From contig JACQYF010000078.1 in NCBI GenBank assembly GCA_016208315.1, positions 1 through 39,775 on the forward strand: DNA of 39,775 nt. Reading direction: 5' to 3'. Positions within the stretch are counted from its first letter, which is position 1. Each line of letters starts with the position of its first letter. Under the pieces are notes generated by a model. That model had not been told where the DNA came from and did no database searches. It was given only the letters and a program-made list of their open reading frames with translations. This stretch comes from Chloroflexota bacterium (GTDB lineage Bacteria; Chloroflexota; Anaerolineae; UBA4142). Positions 1 to 7,707 of this stretch are shown here, in pieces. Made by a program: the position numbers and the translations under genes.

Positions 1-63
1 AGGACGGCTTTTGTGTTTCTCTGGGAATCGTGTATGCTGGGCACCATCCTGGAGAAAGGAATA

Positions 64-108
64 GCCCGACCCGAAGGGACAAGCTTAGCGGCTTCCTTCG
101 GACCGGGC
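64..108 (+). repeat. Stem-loop in leader of first transposon gene
   Basis: Arms at 64-77 and 95-108 are complementary at 12 of 14 positions around a 17-base loop. The hairpin ends nine bases before the start codon at 117 and would mask part of the leader. It could limit translation of the transposon's first gene, including read-in transcription from outside. That role is inference. Confidence 0.5.
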
Positions 109-116
109 TCCCGAAC

Positions 117-752
117 ATGGTCATTGTAATCGAGTTTGGTTCCGTTGTCGAATACCTGGATCAGTTCGCGCAACTCGATTTTCCCCGTCCCGAAGTATGC
201 CCCCACTGTGGTGCGGTTCATCTCTTGATCGGACATGGCTTCTATCTCCGTCAGCCGCTCACCCCGACGCAGGCGTATGTCGTCTGGATCAAGCGCTGGC
301 TGTGCAAAGCGTGTCGGCATACCGTCTCGCTCTTGCCGAGCTTCGTGCTGCGCTACCGGCACTATCTGCTCGAGGTCATTCAAGCCGTCGTTATCACCCG
401 CTTTGAAGACGGCATGTCCTGGAACCAGGTGGCGCGGCGTTGCACGGTAGAAGGCGCACCGTCGTCCCGGACGACTCGGCGCTGGTGTGTCTCCTTCGCT
501 GCGCATGCCCCGGCTTGGTGGGCCGCCGGGCAACCGACCCTAGCTCAGCACGATGCCGGTTCGCCCGCCCTGGATCCGCTCGGGCAAAACACCGGTCCGC
601 ACGATGCGCCGCGTGCTTTGCTCCAGGTCGCCCTCCATCTGCTCGCGTGGGCCAAGACCCACTGGCCGGAAATCGGTCGCTACGGCCTCGCGGATCGGCT
701 GCGCTTCCTGTGGCACTGGGGGGCCGGGCAAGGGCTGGGACGCCTCATCTAA
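117..752 (+). CDS. DUF6431-like zinc-ribbon protein of transposon
   Basis: A 211-residue protein with a zinc-ribbon near residues 28-68: a CPHC knuckle followed about 38 residues later by CKAC. After it comes a helical segment ending in RTTRRW, which looks like a helix-turn-helix. I recognise it as resembling DUF6431-type proteins found next to transposase genes. The start at 117 was chosen over an upstream in-frame ATG at 30 because conserved-looking sequence begins there and the stem-loop sits just upstream. Its job is not known. A DNA-binding or target-recognition role, analogous to the zinc-containing TniQ/TnsD proteins, is inference from position only. The gene is 83 bases ahead of the transposase gene. 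Confidence 0.6.
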   Translation: MVIVIEFGSVVEYLDQFAQLDFPRPEVCPHCGAVHLLIGHGFYLRQPLTPTQAYVVWIKRWLCKACRHTVSLLPSFVLRYRHYLLEVIQAVVITRFEDGMSWNQVARRCTVEGAPSSRTTRRWCVSFAAHAPAWWAAGQPTLAQHDAGSPALDPLGQNTGPHDAPRALLQVALHLLAWAKTHWPEIGRYGLADRLRFLWHWGAGQGLGRLI

Positions 753-835
753 ACCCACACGGTTTGCGGACTGTTCAACGACTCCGGATGGTCGTATGCT
801 GAAGCCGCTCGTCAAATCTTTTCTGGAGTCTTCCG

Positions 836-2269
836 ATGTCAACGAAAAATGTCCCCGCGACCGAACCCGAAGACCTCGCGACCGAGATCGCCCTGTTTCG
901 GTATGGTCTCATTGCTCAGCTCGTTCACACCCCGCCCGATAAGGGTCACCAGGAAGAACTCTTGCGCGAGATCGCCGCGCCGGGCTACCGCATTCCCGGT
1001 TCGATGCGCACGCACGTGAGCGTGACCACCTTGCGCCGTTATCTTCAGACCTATCGCGATCACGGCTTCGACGCCTTGCGGCCTTCGCCCCGTTCTGATA
1101 CCGGCACGCCGCGCGCCTTTCCGCCCGAGGTGTTAGAGAAAGCGATTGCGTTGCGTCAAGAGCAACCGGCCCGCACCACCCAAACGTTGGTCGACATCTT
1201 GCAACGCGCGGCGAGCTTGACGCTGCCGCACGCGCTCAATGTCCACACCTTGACGACGCACCTGCGCCAGCGCGGCCAGACCCGTCGTTTGCTGGATCAA
1301 CCCGGCAAAACCTATCGGCGCTTCGAGCGCGACCACGTCAATTCGCTCTGGCAAGGCGATGCCCTGGTCGGGCCCTGGTTACCCGATCCCGCGATTCCCG
1401 GCAAGAAGCGCCGCGCCCATTTGTTTTGCTTTCTGGATGACCACAGCCGGCTCGTGCCCTATGCCGAATTCTTCTTCGATGAAGCCCTGCCGCGGATGGA
1501 GCGCGTGCTCAAGATCGCCCTCTTGCGCCGCGGCGTGCCGCAAGCGGTCTACGTGGACAATGGGCAGGTCTATTCCTCCCTGCAATTCCATGCGGCGTGC
1601 GCCACGCTCGGGATTGAACGCATCCAAGCCGCGCCCTACGCGCCGGAAGGCAAAGGCAAGCAGGAGCGCTTCTTCGAAACCCTGCGGCTCCAGTTCCTAC
1701 CCGAAGTCGAAGCCTCGAACGTGACGACGCTCACCGAACTCAACGAGTCGCTGTGGGCCTGGCTCGAAATGATTTATCACCAGCACGAGCACAGTGAGAC
1801 GCACCAGACGCCCTGGGCGCGTTACACGGCGGGACTGGAGCGCGTGCGCCACGCCGATCCCGAAACCGTGCGCCGGGCGTTCCTCTGGCGCGAGAAACGG
1901 AAAGTGCGCCGCGATGCGACGATCTCCCTGCAAGGCAATCGCTATCAGGTCGAGACCCGCTATGCGGGCCGCACGCTCGAACTGCGTTTCGATCCCTTCG
2001 ACCTCTCCCAGATCGAACTGTCTCTCGACGGCACGCCCCTGGGGCTGGCGACCGTCCTGGTGCAGAACCGGCAGCGCCATCTCGCGGTCGAACACCTGGC
2101 CACTGAGCCGCCCGACCCACCCAAACCGAAATCGTCGCTCGATTATCTCGCCGCCCTGCGCGCCGAGTACCACACCCAGCAACAACGCGAACTCGGCCCA
2201 CTCCAATTCGCCCGCGTCACAGTGCCGGACCCGAACTCGTCCAGCACGTCAAACTCCCAGGAGGCCTGA
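836..2269 (+). CDS. DDE transposase (rve integrase-core, Mu/IS481-like)
   Basis: A 477-residue transposase that would cut and join the element's ends. Residues 20-150 are helix-turn-helix DNA-binding domains (TTLRRYLQTYRDHGFDAL is typical). The RNase H-like catalytic core spans about 165-345. The catalytic triad is visible as D175 in WQGDALVGPW, D241 in VYVDNGQ and E277 in GKGKQERFF, giving a D,D(35)E spacing. The C-terminus (about 350-440) resembles the Mu transposase beta-barrel region, with REKRKVRRDATISLQGN. The gene ends one base before the ATPase start, so the two are probably translated together. The open frame appears intact and its length is normal, so this subunit may still be functional. 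Confidence 0.9.
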   Translation: MSTKNVPATEPEDLATEIALFRYGLIAQLVHTPPDKGHQEELLREIAAPGYRIPGSMRTHVSVTTLRRYLQTYRDHGFDALRPSPRSDTGTPRAFPPEVLEKAIALRQEQPARTTQTLVDILQRAASLTLPHALNVHTLTTHLRQRGQTRRLLDQPGKTYRRFERDHVNSLWQGDALVGPWLPDPAIPGKKRRAHLFCFLDDHSRLVPYAEFFFDEALPRMERVLKIALLRRGVPQAVYVDNGQVYSSLQFHAACATLGIERIQAAPYAPEGKGKQERFFETLRLQFLPEVEASNVTTLTELNESLWAWLEMIYHQHEHSETHQTPWARYTAGLERVRHADPETVRRAFLWREKRKVRRDATISLQGNRYQVETRYAGRTLELRFDPFDLSQIELSLDGTPLGLATVLVQNRQRHLAVEHLATEPPDPPKPKSSLDYLAALRAEYHTQQQRELGPLQFARVTVPDPNSSSTSNSQEA

Positions 2270-2270
2270 C

Positions 2271-2978
2271 ATGTTTCAAGAATTCTACGGTTTCACCCAC
2301 GTCCCCTTTTCGCACACGATTGCCACGGCGGACTTGTTCCCGACGGCCAGTCAAAAGGAACTCAGTGCCCGCCTGACCTTCCTGGTACGCGAGCGCGGCT
2401 TCGGCCTCATCACGGGCGAAATCGGTTCGGGCAAATCCACGGCGGTGCGGGCCTTCGCCGCCAGCTTGGACTTTAATCGCTATCTGGTCATCTACCTCGC
2501 CAACCCGACCACCGGCATGACCGGCCTGTATCGCGACCTCGCGTTGATGCTCGGCTATGAGCCGCCCTTCAGCAAACCGCGCCTGGTGGCCCGCATCCGC
2601 ACCGCCCTGGAAGACCTGAGCGTCACCAAACATCGCGCCCCGGTGGTGGTCCTCGACGAAGCCCATCTGCTCACTCAGCCCATGCTGGAACAGCTCCGCT
2701 TACTGTTCAGCGACAAGATGGACAGCCAATCCCTGGCGACCCTGGTTTTGGTCGGCCATCCCGATCTGCGGCGGACGTTGCACCTGTCCGTGCATGAGGC
2801 TTTCAACCAGCGGCTCGCGGTCCGCTATCACCTGGGCCCGCTCGATTTGCAGGAGACGATTGGCTACATCAAGCACCAGGTTCGCATCGCGGGTTACGCC
2901 ACCGGCTCCCTCTTCACCGATTCGAATACACCAAAGGTATTCCACGGCGGATCAATCAGGTTTGCACCACCGCGCTGA
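2271..2978 (+). CDS. ExeA/TniB-like AAA+ ATPase of transposon, 3' end frameshifted
   Basis: A 235-residue ATPase subunit of the transposon. It starts in the style of ExeA/GspA proteins (FYGFTHVPF). The Walker A motif is GEIGSGKST near residue 50, Walker B is VVVLDEAHLL near 130, and a sensor-like segment LVLVGHPDLR lies near 160. These ATPases select targets and stimulate the DDE transposase. After FTDS (near base 2922) the reading frame departs from the family, ending in a nonsense tail at 2978. The family C-terminus, with YTKGIPRRINQVCTTALM, continues in another frame from about 2926 to a stop at 3058. A short out-of-frame deletion is the simplest explanation. An assembly error is possible. 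If real, the element may no longer transpose by itself. Confidence 0.85.
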   Translation: MFQEFYGFTHVPFSHTIATADLFPTASQKELSARLTFLVRERGFGLITGEIGSGKSTAVRAFAASLDFNRYLVIYLANPTTGMTGLYRDLALMLGYEPPFSKPRLVARIRTALEDLSVTKHRAPVVVLDEAHLLTQPMLEQLRLLFSDKMDSQSLATLVLVGHPDLRRTLHLSVHEAFNQRLAVRYHLGPLDLQETIGYIKHQVRIAGYATGSLFTDSNTPKVFHGGSIRFAPPR

Positions 2979-3048
2979 TGGCCGGGTTGATTGATCAGAA
3001 AAACGTGTTGGACGAAAGCACGCTGCGCAAGGCAATTGCTGATCTCGA

Positions 3049-5250
3049 TCACGAATAAATGGCGGAGCAGGCCGCCCCCGCGGGCTCTCGGCACTGTGCC
3101 GAGAGCCCGTTTTTCATGCCCGCCGCCCACCCTTCATTGTGGACTTGCGGCTCCAAACAATTCGGCTCGTAACAGGCCACGGCGCCGCCAATGCCGTTCT
3201 GCACTTGCCACAGCCGATTATTCTGGTAGTTAAAGACCTGGGTCGGGAGCGCGGTCGTCCCATCCGTGCCATATTGAGTAATATTCTTTAGCGTCAGCCG
3301 ACCATATTGATTGGTCGCCCACCCCGCCCAGACGCCCGGGAACGTCGAGTAGTCGTATTGCAAGCCGTACGCACGCACCAGTTGATTCACGGAGCCATTT
3401 GAGGTGGACACATTGATCCGCTCCAATTTGGAACGCTGCATGGGCGCGGCGCATTGCGTATTCGTTCCGATCGCGGCGTAATCGGTCCGCGCCGAGTAGA
3501 GTAAGGCGATTTCGGTCAGATAGGCGCCCGATGCCTGGCGATTGTACCGGATGAATTGCGGGTAGATCGCGGCGTCGTACGAATACGGCCCCCACCCCTC
3601 ATAGCAATTCGTGGTCTGCGTGTCGTGCAGATAGCTGTAGGCGATTTCATTCCCATGGGTATCAATCGCCTTTTCCAGCCACCAGGCATACGTTTCCGCA
3701 CGGCTGTGACTCGCGTCGCCGTCGCGGCGCCATTGCACCGCCCGGCTGTTCGCCGAGTAACCGTATTGATATTGCGCGCCGTCTTCGGTAGCGACCGTCC
3801 AGCGATCGTTGGGTTGATCGAACTTGATCTGCCAATACTGCTTATTCCACGTGTGATAGAGTGTCGCATCGCCCGCATCCCGCACGAGTTGGAAACCGGC
3901 GCCGTTCAAAGCCAAACTGAACACATCATCCGCAGAATCGTAGGTATCCCGCGTGTCGCGCGCAAGGTAATTCGTCGTGAACGACCAGCCGGCGCCGACG
4001 AAGGGCGCTTGCGAACCCGCCCCCATCATCTCCACGCCCATACTGGAATACGACAGCGCCAGCCGAGGCACAAAGCCATGGCGACCCGGCGGTATTTCGA
4101 TCCCATAGCTGTAGGACGCGGCACCGTAGAACAGATCGGGTTGCGCATTTTCCAAACTGGGCATATAACCCTTGATGTCGGGGGCAGTGGTCAAACCATA
4201 GTCGGTAAAGTGCAGGGTCTGCGCGGTGACGGTGTGCGTGCGCGTGTCCACTGTGCTGGGCACGACGATCCAGCTTTTCCGATTCGTATCCCAGTACGCC
4301 AACGTCAGCGTTTTCTCGTTTTCGCCTTTGAGCCAATTGGGGTCATAGCGCACGCGGATCGTTACCGGCTTTTTGAACTGCGTCGTCTCCTTGTTGAGAT
4401 TGGCTTTCTCAAACGCTCGCAGGGAAAAAGCGTACAGAATGGGTCTCCAATTTGGCTTGGGTTGACCCGCTTGGGGCTTGGTCGGCTCAAAGCGGATGCG
4501 GTGGGCCGCGCTCAGTGCGCCGCCGGGGAATTGCGCAACCACCGCGTCATTCCCCACGCGTAGTTCCCCACCCAGAACCGGATCAATGTCGGCTTCGACA
4601 ACTGTTGTCGTCACCGTTGGAGTTCTGGTCATCGTCGCCGTCGGGGTCAGGGCGGACGTCCGCGTAAGGGGCGCGGTCACAGTGAGCGCGGATGTCACCG
4701 TAATGGTTGCGGTCCGACTCACACTAGGCGTGCGGGTCAATGTGGCGGTTGGTGTGAGCATGGGAGTGCGGCTCAGAGTGGCCGTCGCCGTTCGTGAGAC
4801 GGTCGCCGTGGCCGTGCCAGTTGGTGTGCGCGTTCGCGTGGCGGTGGCACTCGCCGGGCGGGTCGCGATTGCCGGCGCGGTTCCGGTCTTGGTCGGGGTC
4901 CGCGCAACTGTCGTGCTCGTTGGCGTTGCCGTCGCGGTGCGCTGAGTGTTAGCCGAAGGAGTCGCGGACGCCGATGTGAGGGGCGTTTTCGTCGGCGTCG
5001 AGGTTGCCGTGCGTAATGGAGTTGCTGTCCTCTGAGGGGTGGCCGATGGGGTGGCAGACGCAACAACGGGCAGAATTCGCGTTGCCGTAGCGGTCCGCGT
5101 GGCGGTGCGCGTGAGTGTACTGGTCGCCGCCGCCAACGAGTGGGCGGCGGCCTGCTCGGCTTGAATGGTTCCCGCGCCAAGAAGGGCGAGGAACATGACC
5201 AAAAGAACCAGAAGGAAGGGATTCTGGCTGCGGGAGTGTTGGGACTGCAT
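3049..5250 (-). CDS. SpvB/RHS-type secreted surface protein, C-terminus cut off by transposon
   Basis: The open frame is 733 residues from the ATG at 5250, which has GGAG seven bases upstream. An N-terminal hydrophobic segment (about residues 10-32, LLVLLVMFLALLGAGTIQA) is a signal peptide. Residues 45-210 are a Thr/Pro/Ala-rich low-complexity stalk (TPT, TATRT). The rest resembles the N-terminal region of SpvB/TcaC-type proteins, with LENAQPDLFYGAASYSYGIE, RLALSYSS and VGAGWSF. Such proteins usually continue for many hundreds of residues with RHS/YD repeats and often a toxic tip. Here the family sequence stops near QNGIGGAV (about base 3180), and the last 40 or so residues are read out of the transposon. 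The product is probably a truncated, non-functional remnant. Confidence 0.8.
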   Translation of the reverse strand: MQSQHSRSQNPFLLVLLVMFLALLGAGTIQAEQAAAHSLAAATSTLTRTATRTATATRILPVVASATPSATPQRTATPLRTATSTPTKTPLTSASATPSANTQRTATATPTSTTVARTPTKTGTAPAIATRPASATATRTRTPTGTATATVSRTATATLSRTPMLTPTATLTRTPSVSRTATITVTSALTVTAPLTRTSALTPTATMTRTPTVTTTVVEADIDPVLGGELRVGNDAVVAQFPGGALSAAHRIRFEPTKPQAGQPKPNWRPILYAFSLRAFEKANLNKETTQFKKPVTIRVRYDPNWLKGENEKTLTLAYWDTNRKSWIVVPSTVDTRTHTVTAQTLHFTDYGLTTAPDIKGYMPSLENAQPDLFYGAASYSYGIEIPPGRHGFVPRLALSYSSMGVEMMGAGSQAPFVGAGWSFTTNYLARDTRDTYDSADDVFSLALNGAGFQLVRDAGDATLYHTWNKQYWQIKFDQPNDRWTVATEDGAQYQYGYSANSRAVQWRRDGDASHSRAETYAWWLEKAIDTHGNEIAYSYLHDTQTTNCYEGWGPYSYDAAIYPQFIRYNRQASGAYLTEIALLYSARTDYAAIGTNTQCAAPMQRSKLERINVSTSNGSVNQLVRAYGLQYDYSTFPGVWAGWATNQYGRLTLKNITQYGTDGTTALPTQVFNYQNNRLWQVQNGIGGAVACYEPNCLEPQVHNEGWAAGMKNGLSAQCREPAGAACSAIYS
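3081..3114 (+). terminator. Rho-independent terminator at 3' end of transposon operon
   Basis: A perfect 14-base-pair stem (3081-3094 with 3096-3109) around a single-base centre is followed by five T residues. It lies 23 bases after the original ATPase stop at 3058. It would stop transcription leaving the element into the antisense of the interrupted SpvB-like gene. Confidence 0.85.
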
Positions 5251-5350
5251 TGTGTGCTCCATGAGGGATCAAGGCAGATACCTTCGACCACTGACTATGT
5301 GCTCGGTATTCGATTGTACGCGCGCCATCCGCGTTGGACCGCCGCGATTA

Positions 5351-5384
5351 AGACCCGAAGGGTTTGCGGAAACCCTTCGGGTCT
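5351..5384. repeat. Perfect 15-bp inverted repeat (AGACCCGAAGGGTTT family)
   Basis: Arms at 5351-5365 and 5370-5384 are perfectly complementary around GCGG. A near copy lies at 17271-17304, so this is a dispersed hairpin family. Here it sits about 100 bases upstream of the SpvB-like gene and has no T-tract, so it is a repeat rather than an obvious terminator. Confidence 0.8.
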
Positions 5385-5474
5385 GACGTTACGGAATTCG
5401 CCGCGAGCGTACATACTCGGCGTTTCAAAAGCGCTTCTAACAACAAGGCCCGGAACGTCTAGTGATCTTCCAGG

Positions 5475-5720
5475 TCATGACCGGTCTGTGAGGAAAGCGC
5501 TAGCCCCTTTCAGTTTGCTGTCCTTCATCTTTAGAGTTTTCTCATATTCCGCGTTGGCCGTCCAAAACAAATACAAACCGGCTGCGCGTGCGTAAATAGC
5601 ATAGGAATATTTCTGGTAAGGAGGCACGACCTGATCGAAAACCGCACACAAAAGACGATGCGGTGATGTCGCCACAACACCACCGCATCCTACGGAAAGC
5701 CAGATCCCATTGTCAAACAT
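5475..5720 (-). other. Unassigned stretch with one possible 81-residue ORF
   Basis: The 557 bases between the SpvB-like gene and the lipoprotein at 5808 hold the hairpin at 5351 and one weak candidate ORF. The ORF (MFDNGIWLSVG...) resembles nothing I recognise. A TATAAT on the minus strand at about 5742-5747, with TTACCC 16 bases upstream, could drive it. There is no clear ribosome site. It may be a small unknown protein, a decayed gene end or an untranslated RNA. Confidence 0.2.
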
Positions 5721-5807
5721 GGCTAGCCCACCGCAACCGTATTATACCACAACTTACTCGACGGGTAAGCGGTGAGGCGTAGCATTCAAATTTCAGGAGG
5801 AGAAGAA

Positions 5808-7031
5808 ATGAACGCCTCGCGTTCTCTTGTTACCGCTCTCGTCGCGATCCTTGCGATCGCCACCGTCGCGCTCGCCGCGTGCGCCCCGGCCGCCACGCCT
5901 GTGCCCGCGCCGACCACGGCCCCGGTCCCGACGACCGCGCCCGCACCGACTACAGCGCCCGCGCCCACTGTCGCTCCCGCGCCCACGACCGCGCCTGTTC
6001 CAACGGTCGCGCCCGCGCCCGCCGCTCAAGCCGCCGAAATCAAAGTTACCGACAACGCGAAATTCGGCAAGATTCTGACCGACGGCAAGGGCATGACGCT
6101 GTACATTTTCACTAAAGACACGAAAGATACCAGCACTTGCTACGAGGATTGCGCCGTGCGTTGGCCGCCGCTGCTTTCGGAAGCCGCGCCCAAGCTGGGT
6201 GATGGCGTGAACGCCTCGCTCATTGGCACGACCAAGCGCAAAGAAGGCACCACCCAAGTCACCTACAAGGGCTGGCCGCTGTATTATTGGTTCCAGGACA
6301 AGAACGCCGGCGACACGAATGGTCAAGCCGTTGCCGATGTCTGGTGGGTGCTCACATCCGCCGGCGAGGCGATTACGTCGGCCGCCGCGCCTTCGATCAC
6401 GATTGAACTCGGCGCGGGCCGCGATGGCGATCAGCCCGGCACCGCGAAGCTGACTGCGCGCGACAACAAGACCCAGGTGGATATTACCATCAAAGCCGGC
6501 GCTGCCGGTGTCGAACAGCCCGCGCACGTTCACGAAGGCGTGTGCCCCGCGCCCGGTGCAGTCAAATATCCGCTCACGAATATCAAAGACGGCAAATCCA
6601 CGACGACGTTAGACGTGGCGCTCGGCGACCTGCTCAAGGGCGGTTTCGCCATCAACGTTCACATGTCGGCTGCTGAAGCGGCCAAATACGTCGCGTGCGG
6701 CAACGTTCCGCAAGGCACGGTTCTCGCGATCGGCGCCGGACGCGATGCCGACCAATCCGGCAGGGCGGCCCTCGTTTCGCAGGGCGCCAAGACTCAGGTC
6801 AACTTGTTCATCAAGCCCCTTCCCGGTGTCGCGCAGCCCGCGCATATCCACGAAGGGAGCTGCCCCGGCGTTGGCGGCGTCAAATTCCCGCTGACCAATG
6901 TCCAGGACGGCAAATCCACGACCGTCGTTGACCTGGCGCTGAGCGACTTGCTCAAGGGCGGCTTTTCGATCAACGCCCACAAGTCCGGGCAAGAAGCCAG
7001 CATCTACGTCGCGTGCGGCGCAGTGAAATAG
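5808..7031 (+). CDS. Lipoprotein with Yx(FWY)xxD repeats and two CHRD-like domains
   Basis: The start at 5808 has AGGAGG seven bases upstream. The 407-residue product has a type II signal peptide (LAAC, lipid Cys25), then an Ala/Pro/Thr tether at 26-76. Residues 84-183 carry two copies of the Yx(FWY)xxD lipoprotein repeat (COG4315-like): YIFTKD near 99 and YYWFQD near 159, with CYEDC between. Two about 100-residue homologous domains follow (196-298 and 304-404), each with AHxHEG, a Cys pair and LLKGGF, resembling CHRD or SodC-like folds with possible metal-binding His240/242 and His346/348. The protein is anchored outside the membrane. Its function is unknown. Two ancient domain families fused in one lipoprotein is the notable point. 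Confidence 0.75.
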   Translation: MNASRSLVTALVAILAIATVALAACAPAATPVPAPTTAPVPTTAPAPTTAPAPTVAPAPTTAPVPTVAPAPAAQAAEIKVTDNAKFGKILTDGKGMTLYIFTKDTKDTSTCYEDCAVRWPPLLSEAAPKLGDGVNASLIGTTKRKEGTTQVTYKGWPLYYWFQDKNAGDTNGQAVADVWWVLTSAGEAITSAAAPSITIELGAGRDGDQPGTAKLTARDNKTQVDITIKAGAAGVEQPAHVHEGVCPAPGAVKYPLTNIKDGKSTTTLDVALGDLLKGGFAINVHMSAAEAAKYVACGNVPQGTVLAIGAGRDADQSGRAALVSQGAKTQVNLFIKPLPGVAQPAHIHEGSCPGVGGVKFPLTNVQDGKSTTVVDLALSDLLKGGFSINAHKSGQEASIYVACGAVK

Positions 7032-7061
7032 CATTTGCGCTGATCGCGCTCTGAAACAAAT

Positions 7062-7101
7062 AACTGCCCTGTGTCGGGTGAATCCCGGCCAGGGCAGTTT
7101 T
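7062..7101 (+). terminator. Rho-independent terminator after lipoprotein gene
   Basis: AACTGCCCTG (7062-7071) pairs perfectly with CAGGGCAGTT (7090-7099), with a smaller CGGG/CCCG pairing in the loop and a TTT run. It lies 30 bases beyond the stop codon at 7031. Confidence 0.85.
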
Positions 7102-7105
7102 CATT

Positions 7106-7172
7106 TGTCATCCTGAGGAACGAAGGATCTCGCGCGCGGGGACAGAGATGTTTCACTTTGTTCAGCATGACA
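7106..7172. repeat. MITE/REP-like imperfect inverted repeat (TGTCATCCTGA family)
   Basis: The left arm 7106-7130 (TGTCATCCTGAGGAAC...) and right arm 7146-7172 (...TTCAGCATGACA) form an imperfect long hairpin. Sequences beginning TGTCATCCTGAG or GTCATTGCGAG are familiar dispersed repeats in environmental bacteria. A GTCATTGCGAGA fragment also occurs at about 27166. It sits between two convergent genes. Confidence 0.6.
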
Positions 7173-7182
7173 ACACATGATC

Positions 7183-7707
7183 TTATTTCAACGTGAGCAG
7201 ATACGCGACCAGATCGTCAATCTGCTGTGGCGTCAATGTCGTGCCGAAATCTTTGGGCATCACGCTCTGCCCATCCGCCGTGTGATAGACATCGCCGGGC
7301 ACGATATACGCGTTGGGATCGAGAATGGACTCGCGGATGTATCCGGCAGGATCGGTAGCGCGGCCCTTGTAGTCGGGTAGTTTGATGATGCGCGCGGCTT
7401 CGGTCGCAATATTGCCAAGATTCGGGCCGACTTGGCCGCCGGGAAACGGGTGCATAACATCATGGCACGAACTGCATGGCAAACTGGCAAACAACGTGTT
7501 ACCGCGTGCCGCGTCGCCGCCGCTGCTTGTTGCCGCTGGCGTGACCGTCGCGACGATGGTCGGCGCAGGGCGCGGCGGCGGCGCCGTGGGTGAGGCGGCT
7601 CCCGGCGCGGGGGATGTTGGGATGGGCATCCGCGCGCAGCCGGCGAGGAGGATTAGCGCCAGCAACCCAGGAGCGATTCGATAGAAAGACAACAAAGAAT
7701 CATTCAT
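7183..7707 (-). CDS. Class I c-type cytochrome lipoprotein
   Basis: A 174-residue lipoprotein with a signal peptide ending LLAGC (lipid Cys24), a Pro/Ala/Thr tether to about residue 65, and one cytochrome c domain. The heme site is C78-S-S-C81-H82, and M150 in SVMPKDF is the likely sixth ligand. This is the arrangement of membrane-tethered electron carriers at oxidase or reductase complexes. The start ATG at 7707 overlaps the topoisomerase stop as ATGA, so it is translated by coupling to that gene. No oxidase gene is nearby, so its partner is unknown. Confidence 0.85.
   Translation of the reverse strand: MNDSLLSFYRIAPGLLALILLAGCARMPIPTSPAPGAASPTAPPPRPAPTIVATVTPAATSSGGDAARGNTLFASLPCSSCHDVMHPFPGGQVGPNLGNIATEAARIIKLPDYKGRATDPAGYIRESILDPNAYIVPGDVYHTADGQSVMPKDFGTTLTPQQIDDLVAYLLTLK

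Larger units (their letters stand above)
1..3159 (+). mobile_element. Three-gene DDE transposon (zinc-ribbon protein, D,D35E transposase, AAA+ ATPase), left end not resolved
   Basis: Three same-strand genes at 117, 836 and 2271 encode a zinc-ribbon protein, an rve-type transposase and an ExeA/TniB-like ATPase, the gene set of Mu/Tn7-like heteromeric transposition systems. On its right side the element abuts a minus-strand SpvB-like gene that loses its expected sequence near 3160. A possible right tip is the ACA ending at 3159, because the opposite strand there begins TGTTTGGAGCC, which fits 5'-TGT ends of this transposon class. I could not find a matching inverted repeat in the first 116 bases, so the left tip probably lies upstream of the window and both boundaries are provisional. 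Confidence 0.7.

Noticed and set aside
1794..2270. Upstream extension of the ATPase frame into the transposase gene
   Set aside because: The sequence before 2271 is Arg/Ser-rich shadow coding of the transposase. The family start MFQEFYGF is at 2271.
4590..5140. Apparent minisatellite of repeated TGTGGCGGTCG-like units
   Set aside because: It is the low-complexity coding sequence of the Thr/Pro-rich stalk of the SpvB-like protein. The units are irregular at DNA level.
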